The notes under the pieces are model-generated. The model was given only the letters and a program-made list of their open reading frames with translations. It made no database searches and was not told where the DNA came from. Positions 1 through 6,863 of a stretch of 64,000 bases of DNA are shown one piece after another; positions within the stretch are counted from its first letter, which is position 1, and the number at the start of each line of letters is the position of its first letter. A program made the translations under genes and the position numbers. This DNA comes from Streptomyces sp. CB02980 (lineage in GTDB: Bacteria; Actinomycetota; Actinomycetes; Streptomycetales; Streptomycetaceae), in NCBI RefSeq assembly GCF_014451325.2, contig NZ_JACSCH020000003.1, positions 1 through 64,000 of the forward strand. Direction: 5' to 3'.

Positions 1-363
1 ACGCTTCCTTTGTACTCACCCTCTCGGGCTTTCCTCCGGGCTTCCCTTCGGTCTTGCGTTTCCGACTCTATCAGATCCTTTCGGCGTCTGATTCCCAGTC
101 AGCGGGATTTGTCTTTCCGGCTGTTGGGCCGTTCCGACGAGTGAGACTTTAGCGGATTCCCTGCCTCCGACGCTAATCGGGGGCTGCGCTCGGGTTTCGA
201 ACGCGGATTCCTCAATTCGCAAAAACGCACGGAAAGCAGAACGGCACGGCAAAGCACCATCAGCTTCTGTGGATCTTGCGGATTGGCTGTCCGGGGCCGA
301 CCGGGGTCGGTGCTCACGTCGGACAACTCGGAGAACCTTACGGATCCGTCAATCCCGTGTCAA
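1..363 (-). promoter_or_regulatory. rRNA operon upstream/leader region (16S lies beyond the left edge)
   Basis: Read on the minus strand, bases 80 to 1 contain the characteristic stretch GATAGAGTCGGAAACGCAAG and then GTGAGTACAAAGGAAGCG. I recognise this as the leader found just before 16S rRNA in Streptomyces rrn operons. The region has no convincing ORF and is less GC-rich than its surroundings. Several TANNNT hexamers (TAAAGT at 151-146, TAGAGT at 70-65) could be extra -10 boxes, since Streptomyces rrn operons usually carry multiple promoters. The mature 16S gene is not in the window, so the operon is inferred from the leader alone. Confidence 0.72.
335..363 (-). promoter_or_regulatory. Strong vegetative promoter of the rRNA operon
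   Basis: On the minus strand TTGACA (363-358) is followed after exactly 17 bp by TAAGGT (340-335). This is a consensus -35 and a good actinobacterial -10, reading leftwards into the rRNA leader. It is the best sigma-HrdB-type promoter match noticed in the window and is probably the most upstream rrn promoter. Confidence 0.7.
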
Positions 364-391
364 CCCGGGTCCTCGGGCGTAGCCTCTGCGT
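358..391 (+). promoter_or_regulatory. Putative trpS leader promoter
   Basis: TAGCCT (380-385) is a TANNNT -10 box placed 6 nt before the leader-peptide ATG at 392. Transcription would therefore begin at or next to that ATG, making the leader mRNA leaderless. The -35 position (358-363, TGTCAA) is a poor match and is simply the complement of the rrn -35, so the two divergent promoters would share this hexamer region. Confidence 0.45.
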
Positions 392-433
392 ATGACTACG
401 CGTGCGCACACCACCCAGTGGTGGGCCGCCTGA
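392..433 (+). CDS. trpS leader peptide with tandem Trp codons
   Basis: A 13-residue ORF, MTTRAHTTQWWAA, starts at ATG 392 and stops at TGA 431-433. Two adjacent TGG codons (419-424) lie inside the first arm of a long hairpin. This is the design of an attenuation leader peptide: scarcity of charged tRNA-Trp stalls the ribosome on the Trp codons and changes RNA folding downstream. No Shine-Dalgarno sequence is visible, consistent with a leaderless message. S. coelicolor trpRS1, which sits next to proC and ilvD relatives, is known from the literature (from memory) to be controlled by ribosome-mediated attenuation, so this is likely its equivalent. Confidence 0.8.
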   Translation: MTTRAHTTQWWAA

Positions 434-484
434 CGGCGGCCCACCACTCGCGCATGCAGCAAGCGGCCGCCGACTCGGCGGCCG
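417..484 (+). promoter_or_regulatory. Tryptophan-responsive transcription attenuator
   Basis: Three alternative pairings can be read directly. Arm 1 (417-430) pairs perfectly with arm 2 (435-448) over 14 bp around a TGAC loop that is the leader stop. Arm 3 (464-472) pairs perfectly with arm 4 (476-484) over 9 bp, followed by TTCGTGT, as the terminator. Arm 2 GGCGGCC (435-441) can instead pair with arm 3 GGCCGCC (465-471) as the antiterminator. A ribosome stalled on the Trp codons covers arm 1, frees arm 2 for arm 3 and prevents the terminator. The U-tract is weak, as is usual in Streptomyces. Confidence 0.75.
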
Positions 485-551
485 TTCGTGTATCCCCCTC
501 CGGGAACCGGCCGTCGGGTCGGCGCTCAGGAGAAGAGGGAGAACGAACGCG

Positions 552-1550
552 ATGACGAGGATCTTCAGCGGGGTCAAGCCGACCGGGCACCTGACGCTGG
601 GCAACTACCTCGGGGCCGTACGACGGTGGGTCGAGGTCGATCAGCACCGGGCGGAGGCGCTGTTCAGCGTCGTCGATCTGCACGCGCTGACCGTGGAGCA
701 CGATCCGGCGCGGGTGCGGCGGCTCAGTCGGCAGGCGGCCACGCTGTTGCTGGCGGCGGGGCTCGATCCGAAACGGTGCACCTTGTTCGTACAGAGTCAT
801 GTGGACGAGCACGCGCGGCTGTCGTATCTGCTCGAGTGCACCGCCACGGACGGCGAGCTGCGGCGGATGATCCAGTACAAGGAGAAGAGCGTCCGGGCGC
901 GGGCCGCCGGCCAGAGCGTGCGGCTGTCGCTGCTGACGTATCCGGTGCTGATGGCGGCGGACATCCTGGCCTACGGGGCCGACGAGGTGCCGGTGGGTGA
1001 GGACCAGATGCAGCACGTGGAGCTCACCCGGGATCTGGCGGTGCGGTTCAACCAGCGGTACGGCCACACGTTCACGGTGCCGCGGGCGACGCGGCCCGAG
1101 GTGGCGGCGCGGGTCATGGACCTTCAGGACCCCACGTCGAAGATGGGGAAGTCGCACGCGAACGGGGCCGGGATCGTCTATCTCCTCGACGACGCGGAGA
1201 CCGTGCGGCGGAAGATCATGCGGGCCGTGACCGACAGCGGGCGGGATGTGGAGTACGACCGGGAGGGCAGGCCCGGCGTGGCGAATCTCCTCGATCTGAT
1301 GGCCGCCGCGACGGGTGGGAACCCCGAGGCGCTGGCCGGTGTATATGAAACGTACGGATCGTTGAAGAACGACACGGCGGACGCGGTCGTCGAGCTGCTG
1401 AGGCCCCTGCGGGAGCGGCATGCCGAGCTCGCGGCGGACCCCGGATTTGTGGATCAGGTGCTACGGGACGGGGCCCTGCGGGCCCGGGAGACGGCGCGGC
1501 CCCTGGTGGACCGGTCCTATCGGGCGATCGGGCTGTTGCCCGCCGGGTGA
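552..1550 (+). CDS. trpS: Tryptophanyl-tRNA synthetase (auxiliary, attenuator-controlled)
   Basis: This class I aminoacyl-tRNA synthetase of 332 residues charges tRNA-Trp in the cytoplasm. The N-terminus MTRIFSGVKPTGHLTLGN carries the HIGH-like element, and SKMGKS (about residue 195) is the KMSKS loop that binds ATP. The length is typical for the family. ATG 552 was chosen over upstream in-frame codons because it precedes the family N-terminus and has a purine-rich GGAGAAGAGGGAG ribosome site. Its mRNA leader carries a Trp-Trp peptide and attenuator, so expression should rise when charged tRNA-Trp is scarce. In S. coelicolor the gene at this locus is the indolmycin-resistant second TrpRS; whether this enzyme is resistant cannot be read here. 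The 3' end overlaps the convergent GlxA-type gene by 34 bp. Confidence 0.95.
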   Translation: MTRIFSGVKPTGHLTLGNYLGAVRRWVEVDQHRAEALFSVVDLHALTVEHDPARVRRLSRQAATLLLAAGLDPKRCTLFVQSHVDEHARLSYLLECTATDGELRRMIQYKEKSVRARAAGQSVRLSLLTYPVLMAADILAYGADEVPVGEDQMQHVELTRDLAVRFNQRYGHTFTVPRATRPEVAARVMDLQDPTSKMGKSHANGAGIVYLLDDAETVRRKIMRAVTDSGRDVEYDREGRPGVANLLDLMAAATGGNPEALAGVYETYGSLKNDTADAVVELLRPLRERHAELAADPGFVDQVLRDGALRARETARPLVDRSYRAIGLLPAG

Positions 1551-2569
1551 CGGAACGCGTTGCGGTAGTCGCGTGGGCTGGTGGCGAGGTGCGAGGCGAA
1601 GTGCTGGCGCATCGTGACCTCGCTGCCGAAGCCCGCGCGGCGGGCCACCTCGGGGAGGGGGTGGTCGGTGAGTTCGAGGAGTTTCTGGGCGGCGGCGACG
1701 CGCTGGGTGATGAGCCAGTGCAGGGGGGTGGTTCCGGTGGTGGCCTGGAAGTGGCGGGCGAAGGAGCGGGGCGACATGCCGGCGCGGGCGGCCAGGGTCG
1801 CGACGGTGTGGGGCTCGTCGAGGTGGGCGAGGGCGTGGGCGCGGATGTCGGCGAGGGCGTCGGCGTCGCGGTCGGCGCGGGGGGTGGGGTGCTCGATGAA
1901 CTGGGCCTGGGTGCCGGTGCGGAAGGGGGCGGTGACCATGGCGCGGGCGATGGCGGCGGCTGCTTCGGCTCCGTGGGCGGTGCGGACGAGGTGGAGGCAG
2001 AGGTCGATACCGGCGGCGGTGCCGGCGGAGGTCCAGACGCCGGTGTCCTCGACGAAGAGGGCGTCGGGTTCGACCTGGATCGCGGGGTGGCGGTCGGCGA
2101 GCGTCGTGGCCAGGTGCCAGTGGGTGACGGCGCGGCGGCCGTCGAGGAGTCCGGCGCGGGCGAGGACGAACGCGCCGGCGCAGAGCGAGGCGACCGGGGT
2201 GCCCGCGGTGTGGGCGCGGCGGAGGGCGTCGAGCACCGGGGTCGGGACGTCGGTGTCGGGGTCCTCGATGCCGGGGACGAGGACCAGGTCGGTGGGGGTG
2301 AGGTCGTCGAGCCAGGTGAGCGGGCGGTCGGGGGTGAGGGAGAGACCGCCGCGCAGTGGGATGGGGGTGTCCGGGTCGGTGGCTGCCCTGCGGAGTTCGA
2401 AGGGAGGGACGCCGCGGAGGGTGCGGTCGCTGCCCCAGACCTCGGTGATGACGGAGACGTCGAAGGCGCGGATGCCCGGGAAGGAGAGGAGCGCGATGCG
2501 CTGGGGGCGGGGCGCGGGGGTCTGCGGCATGGGCGGCATGAGTGGCAGTAAATCATCGATCGCTGTCAT
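1517..2569 (-). CDS. GlxA-type transcriptional regulator (DJ-1/PfpI plus AraC HTH)
   Basis: The 350-residue protein has an N-terminal glutamine-amidotransferase-like fold (about residues 20-190) with the nucleophile-elbow motif SLCAGAF, and a C-terminal AraC-type double helix-turn-helix (about 225-335, containing ARAGMSPRSFARHFQ and ARRAGFGSEVTMRQHF). This is the GlxA/FtrA architecture, in which the amidotransferase domain acts as a ligand or redox sensor rather than an enzyme. The start ATG follows AGAGGGGTGA, a strong ribosome site. It is transcribed divergently from the isochorismatase-fold hydrolase at 2615 across about 45 bp, so that hydrolase is the likely regulatory target. Its end overlaps trpS tail to tail. 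Confidence 0.9.
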   Translation of the reverse strand: MTAIDDLLPLMPPMPQTPAPRPQRIALLSFPGIRAFDVSVITEVWGSDRTLRGVPPFELRRAATDPDTPIPLRGGLSLTPDRPLTWLDDLTPTDLVLVPGIEDPDTDVPTPVLDALRRAHTAGTPVASLCAGAFVLARAGLLDGRRAVTHWHLATTLADRHPAIQVEPDALFVEDTGVWTSAGTAAGIDLCLHLVRTAHGAEAAAAIARAMVTAPFRTGTQAQFIEHPTPRADRDADALADIRAHALAHLDEPHTVATLAARAGMSPRSFARHFQATTGTTPLHWLITQRVAAAQKLLELTDHPLPEVARRAGFGSEVTMRQHFASHLATSPRDYRNAFRHPAGNSPIAR

Positions 2570-2614
2570 TCACCCCTCTGGGAGAGGGCCTCGGCCGGCG
2601 GCAGGATCGTGGGC

Positions 2615-3211
2615 ATGGAGATCACGGAGAACACAGCGCTGGTTGTCATCGACGTACAGAAGGGCTTCGAGGAGGAGTTCTGGGGGAAGCGGAACAACCC
2701 GGCCGCCGAGGAGAACATCGCGGCTCTGATCGACCTGTGGCAGGAGACGGGGCGGCCGGTCGTGTTCGTGCGGCACGACTCGGTGGAGGGCTCGCGCTCG
2801 CCGCTGCGGGTCGGGTACGAGGGGAACGCGTTCAAGGACTTCGTCGAGGAGCGGCGCGGGAAGGGCAGTGGTCCTGAGCTGCTGGTGACGAAGAGCGTGA
2901 ACTCCGCCTTCTACGGGGAGCCGTCGCTGGACGCGTGGCTGTCCGGGCGGGAGATCGGGCAGATCGTGATCGTCGGGATCCAGACGAACATGTGCAACGA
3001 GACCACGGCGCGGATGGGCGGGAACCTCGGGTACGAGGTGGTGTTCCCGCTGGACGCGATGCACACGTTCGATCTGGAGGGGCCGTTCGGCTGGTCCCGG
3101 AGCGCGGACGAGCTGTCGCAGGCGACGGCCGTGTCCCTGCACGGGGGACGGTTCGCGAAGGTCGTGACGACGGAGGAGGTGGTGAAGGGGGCGTCCGTCG
3201 GGGTCCGGTGA
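2615..3211 (+). CDS. Isochorismatase-family cysteine hydrolase
   Basis: The 198-residue protein has the isochorismatase/nicotinamidase fold. The probable catalytic triad is visible: Asp in VVIDVQKGF, Lys in LVTKSVNSAF and Cys in QTNMCNETTARMG. Members hydrolyse amides or vinyl ethers (nicotinamide, N-carbamoyl compounds, isochorismate); the substrate here cannot be told from sequence. ATG 2615 is preferred to the in-frame GTG 2609 because GCAGGA lies 8 nt upstream of the ATG but only 2 nt from the GTG. It is divergent from a GlxA-type regulator and followed by convergent proC, so it is monocistronic. Confidence 0.88.
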   Translation: MEITENTALVVIDVQKGFEEEFWGKRNNPAAEENIAALIDLWQETGRPVVFVRHDSVEGSRSPLRVGYEGNAFKDFVEERRGKGSGPELLVTKSVNSAFYGEPSLDAWLSGREIGQIVIVGIQTNMCNETTARMGGNLGYEVVFPLDAMHTFDLEGPFGWSRSADELSQATAVSLHGGRFAKVVTTEEVVKGASVGVR

Positions 3212-3220
3212 CCTCGGGGG

Positions 3221-4030
3221 TCAGCTGTTGCCGGAGGCGAGTTCGCGGCTGCGGTCGCGGGCGGCTTCGAGGGCGGCGATGAGGGCGGCGCGGACGCCGT
3301 GGTTCTCGAGCTCTCGGATGGCGCTGATGGTGGTGCCGGCCGGGGAGGTGACGGCCTCGCGGAGCTTGACGGGGTGTTCGCCGCTGTCGCGGAGCATCAC
3401 GGCGGCGCCGATGGCGGCCTGGACGATCAGGTCGTGGGCCTGGGCGCGGGGCAGGCCGAGGAGGATGCCGGCGTCGGTCATGGCCTCGACGAGGAAGTAG
3501 AAGTACGCCGGGCCGGAGCCGGAGAGGGCGGTGGCCGCGTCCTGCTGGGACTCGGGGACGCGGAGGGTCTTGCCGACGCCGCCGAAGATCTCCTCGGTGT
3601 GGGCGAGGTGCGCGGGGGTGGCGTGGCTGCCGGCCGAGATGACGGACATGCCTTCGTCGACCAGGACGGGGGTGTTGGGCATGACGCGGACGACGGGGGT
3701 GCCGGTGGTGAGGCGGTCCTCGATGAAGGAGGTGGGGATACCGGCGGCGGCGCTGATGATCAGGCGGTCGGCGGCGACGTGGGGGGCCAGCTCGTCGAGG
3801 AGGCGGCCCATGTCCTGGGGCTTGACGGCCAGGATGAGGGTGTCGGCGCGCTTGGCGGCCTCGGCGTTGGTGACGGTCTCGACGCCGTAGCGGGCGTGGA
3901 GCTCCTCGGCGCGTTCGGAGCGGCGGGCGGTGACCAGGAGGTTCGCGGGGCGCCAGCCGGCGCGGATCATGCCGCTGAGGAGCGCTTCACCGATCTTGCC
4001 GGTGCCGAGGACTGCGACGGTCTGGGTCAT
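3221..4030 (-). CDS. proC: Pyrroline-5-carboxylate reductase
   Basis: The enzyme reduces 1-pyrroline-5-carboxylate to L-proline with NAD(P)H, the last step of proline synthesis. The 269-residue protein begins MTQTVAVLGTGKIGEALLSG, a Rossmann dinucleotide-binding glycine motif. The C-terminal half contains GSGPAYFYFLVEAM and SPAGTTISAIRELE, the dimerisation/active-site helices typical of ProC. ATG 4030 is preferred to the in-frame GTG at 4042 because GAGG lies about 11 nt before the ATG and directly abuts the GTG. The gene is single, between the hydrolase (convergent, 9 bp gap) and the ABC exporter genes. Confidence 0.95.
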   Translation of the reverse strand: MTQTVAVLGTGKIGEALLSGMIRAGWRPANLLVTARRSERAEELHARYGVETVTNAEAAKRADTLILAVKPQDMGRLLDELAPHVAADRLIISAAAGIPTSFIEDRLTTGTPVVRVMPNTPVLVDEGMSVISAGSHATPAHLAHTEEIFGGVGKTLRVPESQQDAATALSGSGPAYFYFLVEAMTDAGILLGLPRAQAHDLIVQAAIGAAVMLRDSGEHPVKLREAVTSPAGTTISAIRELENHGVRAALIAALEAARDRSRELASGNS

Positions 4031-4115
4031 GGCTCTGTTCACCTCGCCGGAGGGGGGTACGTGTGGTCATCCTCGCACCGGCGGGCCGGGTGGTGTGCGG
4101 GTGTCCGAGGGGCGG

Positions 4116-4853
4116 TCACGCGGTGCGGCGGCGGAGGGTGGCTGCGCCGAGGCCGAGGACGAGGAGGGCGCAACCCGCGACGACGAGGGCGTCGCGGACG
4201 AAGTCGCCGGTGACGTCGGGGTGTCGGAGGACCTGGTTCATGCCGTCGACGGCGTACGACATGGGCAGGACGTCGGAGATCGCTTCGAGGGCGGGGGCCA
4301 TGCGGTCGCGTGGGGTGAAGAGTCCGCAGAGGAGCAGCTGGGGGAAGATCACGGCCGGCATGAACTGGACTGCCTGGAACTCGGAGGCGGCGAAGGCGGA
4401 GACGAAGAGGCCGAGGGCGGTGCCGAGGAGGGCGTCGAGGAGGGCGACCAGGAGGAGGAGCCAGGGGGAGCCGATGACGTCGAGGCCGAGGAACCAGACG
4501 GCGAGGCCGGTGGCGAGGGCGGACTGGACGACGGCGAGGAGTCCGAAGGCGAGGGCGTAGCCGGCGATGAGGTCGGCCTTGCCGAGGGGCATGGCGAGGA
4601 GGCGTTCGAGGGTGCCGGAGGTGCGTTCGCGGAGGGTCGCGATGGAGGTCACCAGGAACATGGTGATGAGCGGGAAGATGCCGAGCAGTGAGGCGCCGAT
4701 GTTGTCGAAGGTGCCCGGGCTTCCGTCGAAGACGAACCTCAGCAGGAAGAGCATCACGCAGGGCACGAGGAGCATCAGGGCGATCGAGCGCGGGTCGTGG
4801 CGCAGCTGACGCAGGACGCGGGCGGCGGTGGCGAGGGTGCGGGCGGGGCTCAT
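4116..4853 (-). CDS. ABC-2 type exporter permease
   Basis: The 245-residue integral membrane protein has about six hydrophobic segments (for example SIALMLLVPCVMLFLLRFVF, the GIFPLITMFLVTSIATL region and ALVVAGCALLVLGLGA). The cytoplasmic loop LRERTSGTLERLLAMPLGKADLIAGY is the conserved signature of ABC-2 membrane proteins of the DrrB/NodJ type. Its ATG overlaps the stop of the upstream ATPase in ATGA (4853-4850), so the two are translationally coupled and form one exporter. The transported compound is unknown; drugs or lipids are typical for the family. Confidence 0.9.
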   Translation of the reverse strand: MSPARTLATAARVLRQLRHDPRSIALMLLVPCVMLFLLRFVFDGSPGTFDNIGASLLGIFPLITMFLVTSIATLRERTSGTLERLLAMPLGKADLIAGYALAFGLLAVVQSALATGLAVWFLGLDVIGSPWLLLLVALLDALLGTALGLFVSAFAASEFQAVQFMPAVIFPQLLLCGLFTPRDRMAPALEAISDVLPMSYAVDGMNQVLRHPDVTGDFVRDALVVAGCALLVLGLGAATLRRRTA

Positions 4854-5707
4854 GACCGGGGCTCCTCGTGGGCGGCTCGGGCGGCGGCGGCGTCGACGAG
4901 GCGGAGGAAGGCTTCTTCGACGGTGGCGGTGTCGTTGCGGCGGCGGAGGGCCTCGGGGGTGTCGTCGGCGAGGATCTCGCCCTCGCGCATGAGGAGGAGG
5001 CGGTGGCAGCGTTCGGCCTCGTCCATCACGTGGGAGGAGACGAGGAGGGTCGTGCCGCGGTCGGCGGCGATCTGGTGGAAGAGGTTCCACAGGTCGCGGC
5101 GGAGGACGGGGTCGAGGCCGACGGTGGGTTCGTCGAGGACGAGGAGTTCCGGGGTGCCGAGGAGGGCGACGGCGAGGGAGACGCGGCTGCGCTGGCCGCC
5201 GGAGAGCCGGCCGGCGAGGGAGTCGGCGTGCGTGGCGAGGTCGACGTCGTCGATGGCCCGGTCGACGGTGGCGCGGCGTTCCCGGCGGTGGGCGCGGCCG
5301 GGGAACAGGACGGCGGCGAAGTAGTCGAGGTTCTGGCGGACGGTGAGGTCGTCGTAGACGGAGGGGGCCTGGGTGACGTAGCCGATGCGGGAGCGGAGGG
5401 TGGGGTCGCCGGCGAGGAGGCCGAGGACCTGGAGGGTGCCGCCGACCTTGGCCTGGGTGCCGACGATCGCGCGCATCAGGGTGGTCTTTCCGCAGCCCGA
5501 GGGGCCGAGGAGGCCGGTGATGCGGCCGGCCTGGACGGTGAAGTCGAGGCCGCGCAGGACGGTGCGCTCGCCTCGGACGGTGGTGAGTCCGTGCGCGGCG
5601 ATCGCTGCGGCGGGCGGGTGGGCCGGGGGTGAACCGGGCGTGGCGACGGTGGTGTCGGACCTGGCTGCGGCCTGGTCGGCGGCCTCACCCGCCGGGTAAT
5701 TCATCAT
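4850..5707 (-). CDS. ABC exporter ATP-binding protein
   Basis: The 285-residue ATPase carries all nucleotide-binding motifs: Walker A GPSGCGKTT, Q-loop YVTQAPSVYDDLT, signature LSGGQRSR, Walker B LLVLDEPTVGLDP and switch histidine in LLVSSHVMDEAERC. The C-terminal extension ending AAARAAHEEPRS is usual for DrrA-type drug exporters. The start is placed at ATG 5707 (MMNYPAGEA), about 12 nt downstream of GGGAGG; a TTG at 5743 is in frame but less likely. It is coupled by a 4-bp overlap to the permease. The first 40 residues are low-complexity and not part of the ATPase fold. Confidence 0.92.
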   Translation of the reverse strand: MMNYPAGEAADQAAARSDTTVATPGSPPAHPPAAAIAAHGLTTVRGERTVLRGLDFTVQAGRITGLLGPSGCGKTTLMRAIVGTQAKVGGTLQVLGLLAGDPTLRSRIGYVTQAPSVYDDLTVRQNLDYFAAVLFPGRAHRRERRATVDRAIDDVDLATHADSLAGRLSGGQRSRVSLAVALLGTPELLVLDEPTVGLDPVLRRDLWNLFHQIAADRGTTLLVSSHVMDEAERCHRLLLMREGEILADDTPEALRRRNDTATVEEAFLRLVDAAAARAAHEEPRS

Positions 5708-5797
5708 GCGATGAATAGTCCTCCCGGCGGTCCTGGCCGTCAAGCACCCGGCGGGCTCCGGCGTTCGGTCGTGGTGGGCCCCGGGAGGGAACGACGA

Positions 5798-5828
5798 AGC
5801 CCCCGCGAGAAGGGATCTCGCGGGGGCT
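5798..5828. terminator. Bidirectional hairpin terminator
   Basis: A perfect 13-bp inverted repeat (5798-5810 and 5816-5828, AGCCCCCGCGAGA) with loop AGGGA lies 12 bp after the stop of the minus-strand gene at 5841 and before the ABC exporter genes. No U-tract is seen, as is common in high-GC actinobacteria. Confidence 0.75.
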
Positions 5829-5840
5829 GTCGCCGGCTGA

Positions 5841-6380
5841 CTACTTGCGCTTGGGCTTCTTGCGGGCGGCCGGGTTGCCCGTACGGGTGCCGCGGCGCTT
5901 CTCGTACTGGGCGCGGGCCGTGTCGTACTCGGCGCGGCGGAGCTTCTCGCCCGGGGCCTCGACGAAGCAGCGGGCGCAGTAGGCGAGGAGCGAGCCGATG
6001 AAGCCGATCGCCTTCAGGCTGCGCAGCGACTCCTCGCGGGCCGGGTCGGTGGGCCTGCGGACGAAGCCCTCCCAGGTCTTGCGGAAGGCGATGGCGCTGC
6101 AGACCGCGAACATGAGGACGACCAGCATGTTGACGATGCCGCCGACGTCCGCGATCTCCAGGCCCTGGTACGCGAAGCGCAGCACGAAGCAGGCCGCGAC
6201 GGCGGCGGCCAGCGAGCCGACGGCCAGGCCGATGCGGCGCAGCGTGTAATTGCCGCTGTGGTCGACCCAGGTCGTGCCGAAGAAACGGATCTCTTCGGGC
6301 TGAGGCCCGGCAGGAGTCCCGCCGGTCGGGCCGCCGGTCGCGCCACCGGTGGTGCTGGGGGTCTGCTCGTCGTCGCTCAC
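5841..6380 (-). CDS. Conserved membrane protein of unknown function
   Basis: The 179-residue protein has a Thr/Gly/Pro-rich cytoplasmic N-terminus (about 1-30) and then EIRFFGTTWVDHSGNYTLRR. Two transmembrane helices follow (about 47-68 and 80-100), then a possible third near LKAIGFIGSLLAYCARCF and a Lys/Arg-rich tail ending RKKPKRK. I do not recognise a catalytic motif. GTG 6380 is the likely start. GATAAT lies 7 nt upstream, so the message may be leaderless, which fits the absence of a ribosome site. A hairpin terminator follows. The function is unknown. Confidence 0.75.
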   Translation of the reverse strand: MSDDEQTPSTTGGATGGPTGGTPAGPQPEEIRFFGTTWVDHSGNYTLRRIGLAVGSLAAAVAACFVLRFAYQGLEIADVGGIVNMLVVLMFAVCSAIAFRKTWEGFVRRPTDPAREESLRSLKAIGFIGSLLAYCARCFVEAPGEKLRRAEYDTARAQYEKRRGTRTGNPAARKKPKRK

Positions 6381-6415
6381 AATGTCGATTATCCCCGGGG
6401 CGACGGACGAGGGCC

Positions 6416-6706
6416 TCAGGCGCAGCGCGGTGCGACGAACCCGTCGCTGCCCGTGCGGACGTACGCGTCGGAGATGTACTCGCCCGGCGCGATGTTGTCC
6501 CAGATCCTCGTGGTGCCGTACGGGCCGTTGATCCACTCGCCGTACTTCTGGCAGGAGATCGCCACCGTGACGCCGAGCGGCAGCGCCCGGACGATCGGGT
6601 ACTGGGTGCTCGGGCCCGAGCGCACATTGACCCGGTAGCCGGGCGCGACCGCGTAGCGGGTGGCCGTGCTCGCCGTCGTCGTCGTCTTGTTCTCGTCCGT
6701 GTTCAT
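6416..6706 (-). CDS. Small SH3-domain protein
   Basis: This 96-residue protein is mostly one bacterial SH3 (SH3_3) domain: YRVNVRSGPSTQYPIVRALPLG is the classic VRSGPSTxY pattern, followed by GEWINGPYGTTRIW. Such domains bind peptidoglycan or proteins. No clear signal peptide is present, so it is probably cytoplasmic or exported non-classically. Two cysteines (SCQKYG and APRCA) could form a disulfide. ATG 6706 has GGGAGA 6 nt upstream, and a TAGCCT -10 candidate lies at 6769-6764. Its neighbour downstream is an unknown membrane protein 35 bp away, possibly cotranscribed. Confidence 0.8.
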   Translation of the reverse strand: MNTDENKTTTTASTATRYAVAPGYRVNVRSGPSTQYPIVRALPLGVTVAISCQKYGEWINGPYGTTRIWDNIAPGEYISDAYVRTGSDGFVAPRCA

Positions 6707-6863
6707 GGTGTTCTCCCCCTTGGCGCAAAAGCGCTCCGCCGAGTTTCACTCTCCGCGACGCGCAGGCTAGCAAGCCCCACCGACTTCGTGGGGGCCATGG
6801 ACTAGGCTCCGTCGGGTTCGCGCGGGTGCGCGCGAGTGACGGGGAACCACACGGGGGTGGGCG

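Noticed and set aside
99-326. 75-codon minus-strand ORF at the left edge
   Set aside because: The sequence is better explained as the rRNA operon leader; the ORF has no family resemblance.
1547-2729. Long plus-strand ORFs opposite the GlxA-type regulator
   Set aside because: Antisense shadows of a high-GC coding region with Gly/Val or Arg-rich nonsense composition.
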